DNA from: Rhodoferax sp.
Lineage (GTDB): Bacteria > Pseudomonadota > Gammaproteobacteria > Burkholderiales > Burkholderiaceae_C
Length of the DNA stretch: 6,902 nt
NCBI GenBank assembly: GCA_029946045.1
Contig: JAQSDS010000065.1
Location: 1 to 6,902, forward strand
Reading direction: 5' to 3'
Made by a program: the position numbers and the translations under genes. Positions 6,470 through 6,902 of this stretch are shown here, piece by piece. A model generated the notes under the pieces. That model was not told the DNA's origin and ran no database searches. It was given only the letters and a program-made list of their open reading frames with translations. Position 1 is the stretch's first letter. Every line of letters starts with the position of its first letter.

Positions 6470-6902
6470 TCAGCAACGCAAGCTCTGCGCCGGCACATCC
6501 AGATCCAGCCAGCGTTTGGCGGCACTTTGCAGCAGCTCGGGGTCGCCAGTGCTGAAAAGCTGGCATTGGCCCGGTACGGCATCGGCTGCGAGCTGGGGCA
6601 CCATGCGTCGGGTATGGCGGGCTACTGGCTGGCCGTTGTCCACCAGATGCACGCTCGGGCCGAGCAAAGCCTGCAAGGCCTGGCTGGCAAAGGGGTAATG
6701 GGTGCAGCCCAGGACCAGCGTGTCCACTTCGCCCTGCGCTGTGCCAAAGCGGCCCATGGCCTGCGTGTAGTGCGTGCATAGCGCGCTGATTTGGTCCGTA
6801 TCGTGGCGTTCGATAGCGTCGGCCAGGCCGTCGCAGGGCTGGCAAATGAATTGCGCCTCGTGAGTCAACCCTGCTTGCAAGGCCTTGAATTTGTCACTGT
6901 TC
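6470..6902 (-). CDS. murI: Glutamate racemase MurI, C-terminal half (5' end cut by window edge)
   Basis: MurI interconverts L- and D-glutamate in the cytoplasm and supplies the D-Glu residue of the peptidoglycan stem peptide. The visible 143 residues match the C-terminal half of the roughly 270-residue enzyme. FICQPCDGLADAIE is the segment following the first domain. VDTLVLGCTHYPF contains the second catalytic cysteine of the two-cysteine racemase mechanism (codons near 6693-6709). VDNGQPVARHTRR matches the conserved VD.G..VAR region near the C-terminus. The first catalytic cysteine and the true start lie off the window. A TTG at 6880 could be read as a start, but the frame stays open to the right edge with family-like residues (SDKFKAL). 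The stop TGA (6470-6472) is almost flush with a REP-like element. Both MurI and the downstream Dap enzymes feed peptidoglycan synthesis. Confidence 0.92.
   Translation of the reverse strand, partial: NSDKFKALQAGLTHEAQFICQPCDGLADAIERHDTDQISALCTHYTQAMGRFGTAQGEVDTLVLGCTHYPFASQALQALLGPSVHLVDNGQPVARHTRRMVPQLAADAVPGQCQLFSTGDPELLQSAAKRWLDLDVPAQSLRC

Noticed and set aside
6470..6880. Complete small gene starting at TTG 6880
   Set aside because: The frame continues unbroken to the right edge with MurI-like residues, and a racemase needs the N-terminal half with the first catalytic cysteine, so this is a truncated murI and not a separate gene.

Overview
The window reads as ordinary chromosome of a GC-rich betaproteobacterium, most likely order Burkholderiales and probably family Comamonadaceae. 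This rests on the protein sequences, which look like that family's MurI, DapC, DapD, PilU, DapE, PrmB and YheS, and on the gene order. No database search was run. All seven genes lie on the minus strand, so transcription runs from high to low coordinates, and both end genes are cut by the window edges.

In transcription order the layout is: the 3' part of murI (glutamate racemase, 6470 to the right edge); a 126-bp gap holding an inverted pair of REP-like palindromes; dapC (5123-6343), dapD (4269-5093), a PilT/PilU-type pilus ATPase (3072-4250), dapE (1889-3064) and prmB (957-1892); a 177-bp gap holding a second set of REP-like palindromes; and the first half of a YheS-like ABC-F ATPase (1-779). 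From dapC to prmB the genes are separated by 29, 18 and 7 bp and then overlap by 4 bp (ATGA), as expected for one operon. No stretch over 300 bases lacks a gene.

DapD, DapC and DapE catalyse three successive steps of the succinylase branch of meso-diaminopimelate/lysine synthesis. MurI makes D-glutamate. Both products go into the peptidoglycan stem peptide, so most of the window concerns cell-wall precursors. PrmB (methylation of ribosomal protein L3) and the ABC-F protein act on the ribosome. The pilus motor ATPase inside the dap cluster is the functional odd one out.

The only structure the genes do not explain is the pair of intergenic repeat loci. They share one palindrome design: conserved flanks TGTRGGAG and CGAT, an invariant GCCCTC centre, and a stem whose sequence differs between copies but mostly still pairs. 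At each locus, copies are inverted relative to each other, and a 16-nt left-half unit is tandemly repeated (three times at one locus, twice at the other). This resembles REP/REPIN (BIME) elements of gammaproteobacteria. I see no transposase, CRISPR array, phage gene, RNA gene or defence system.
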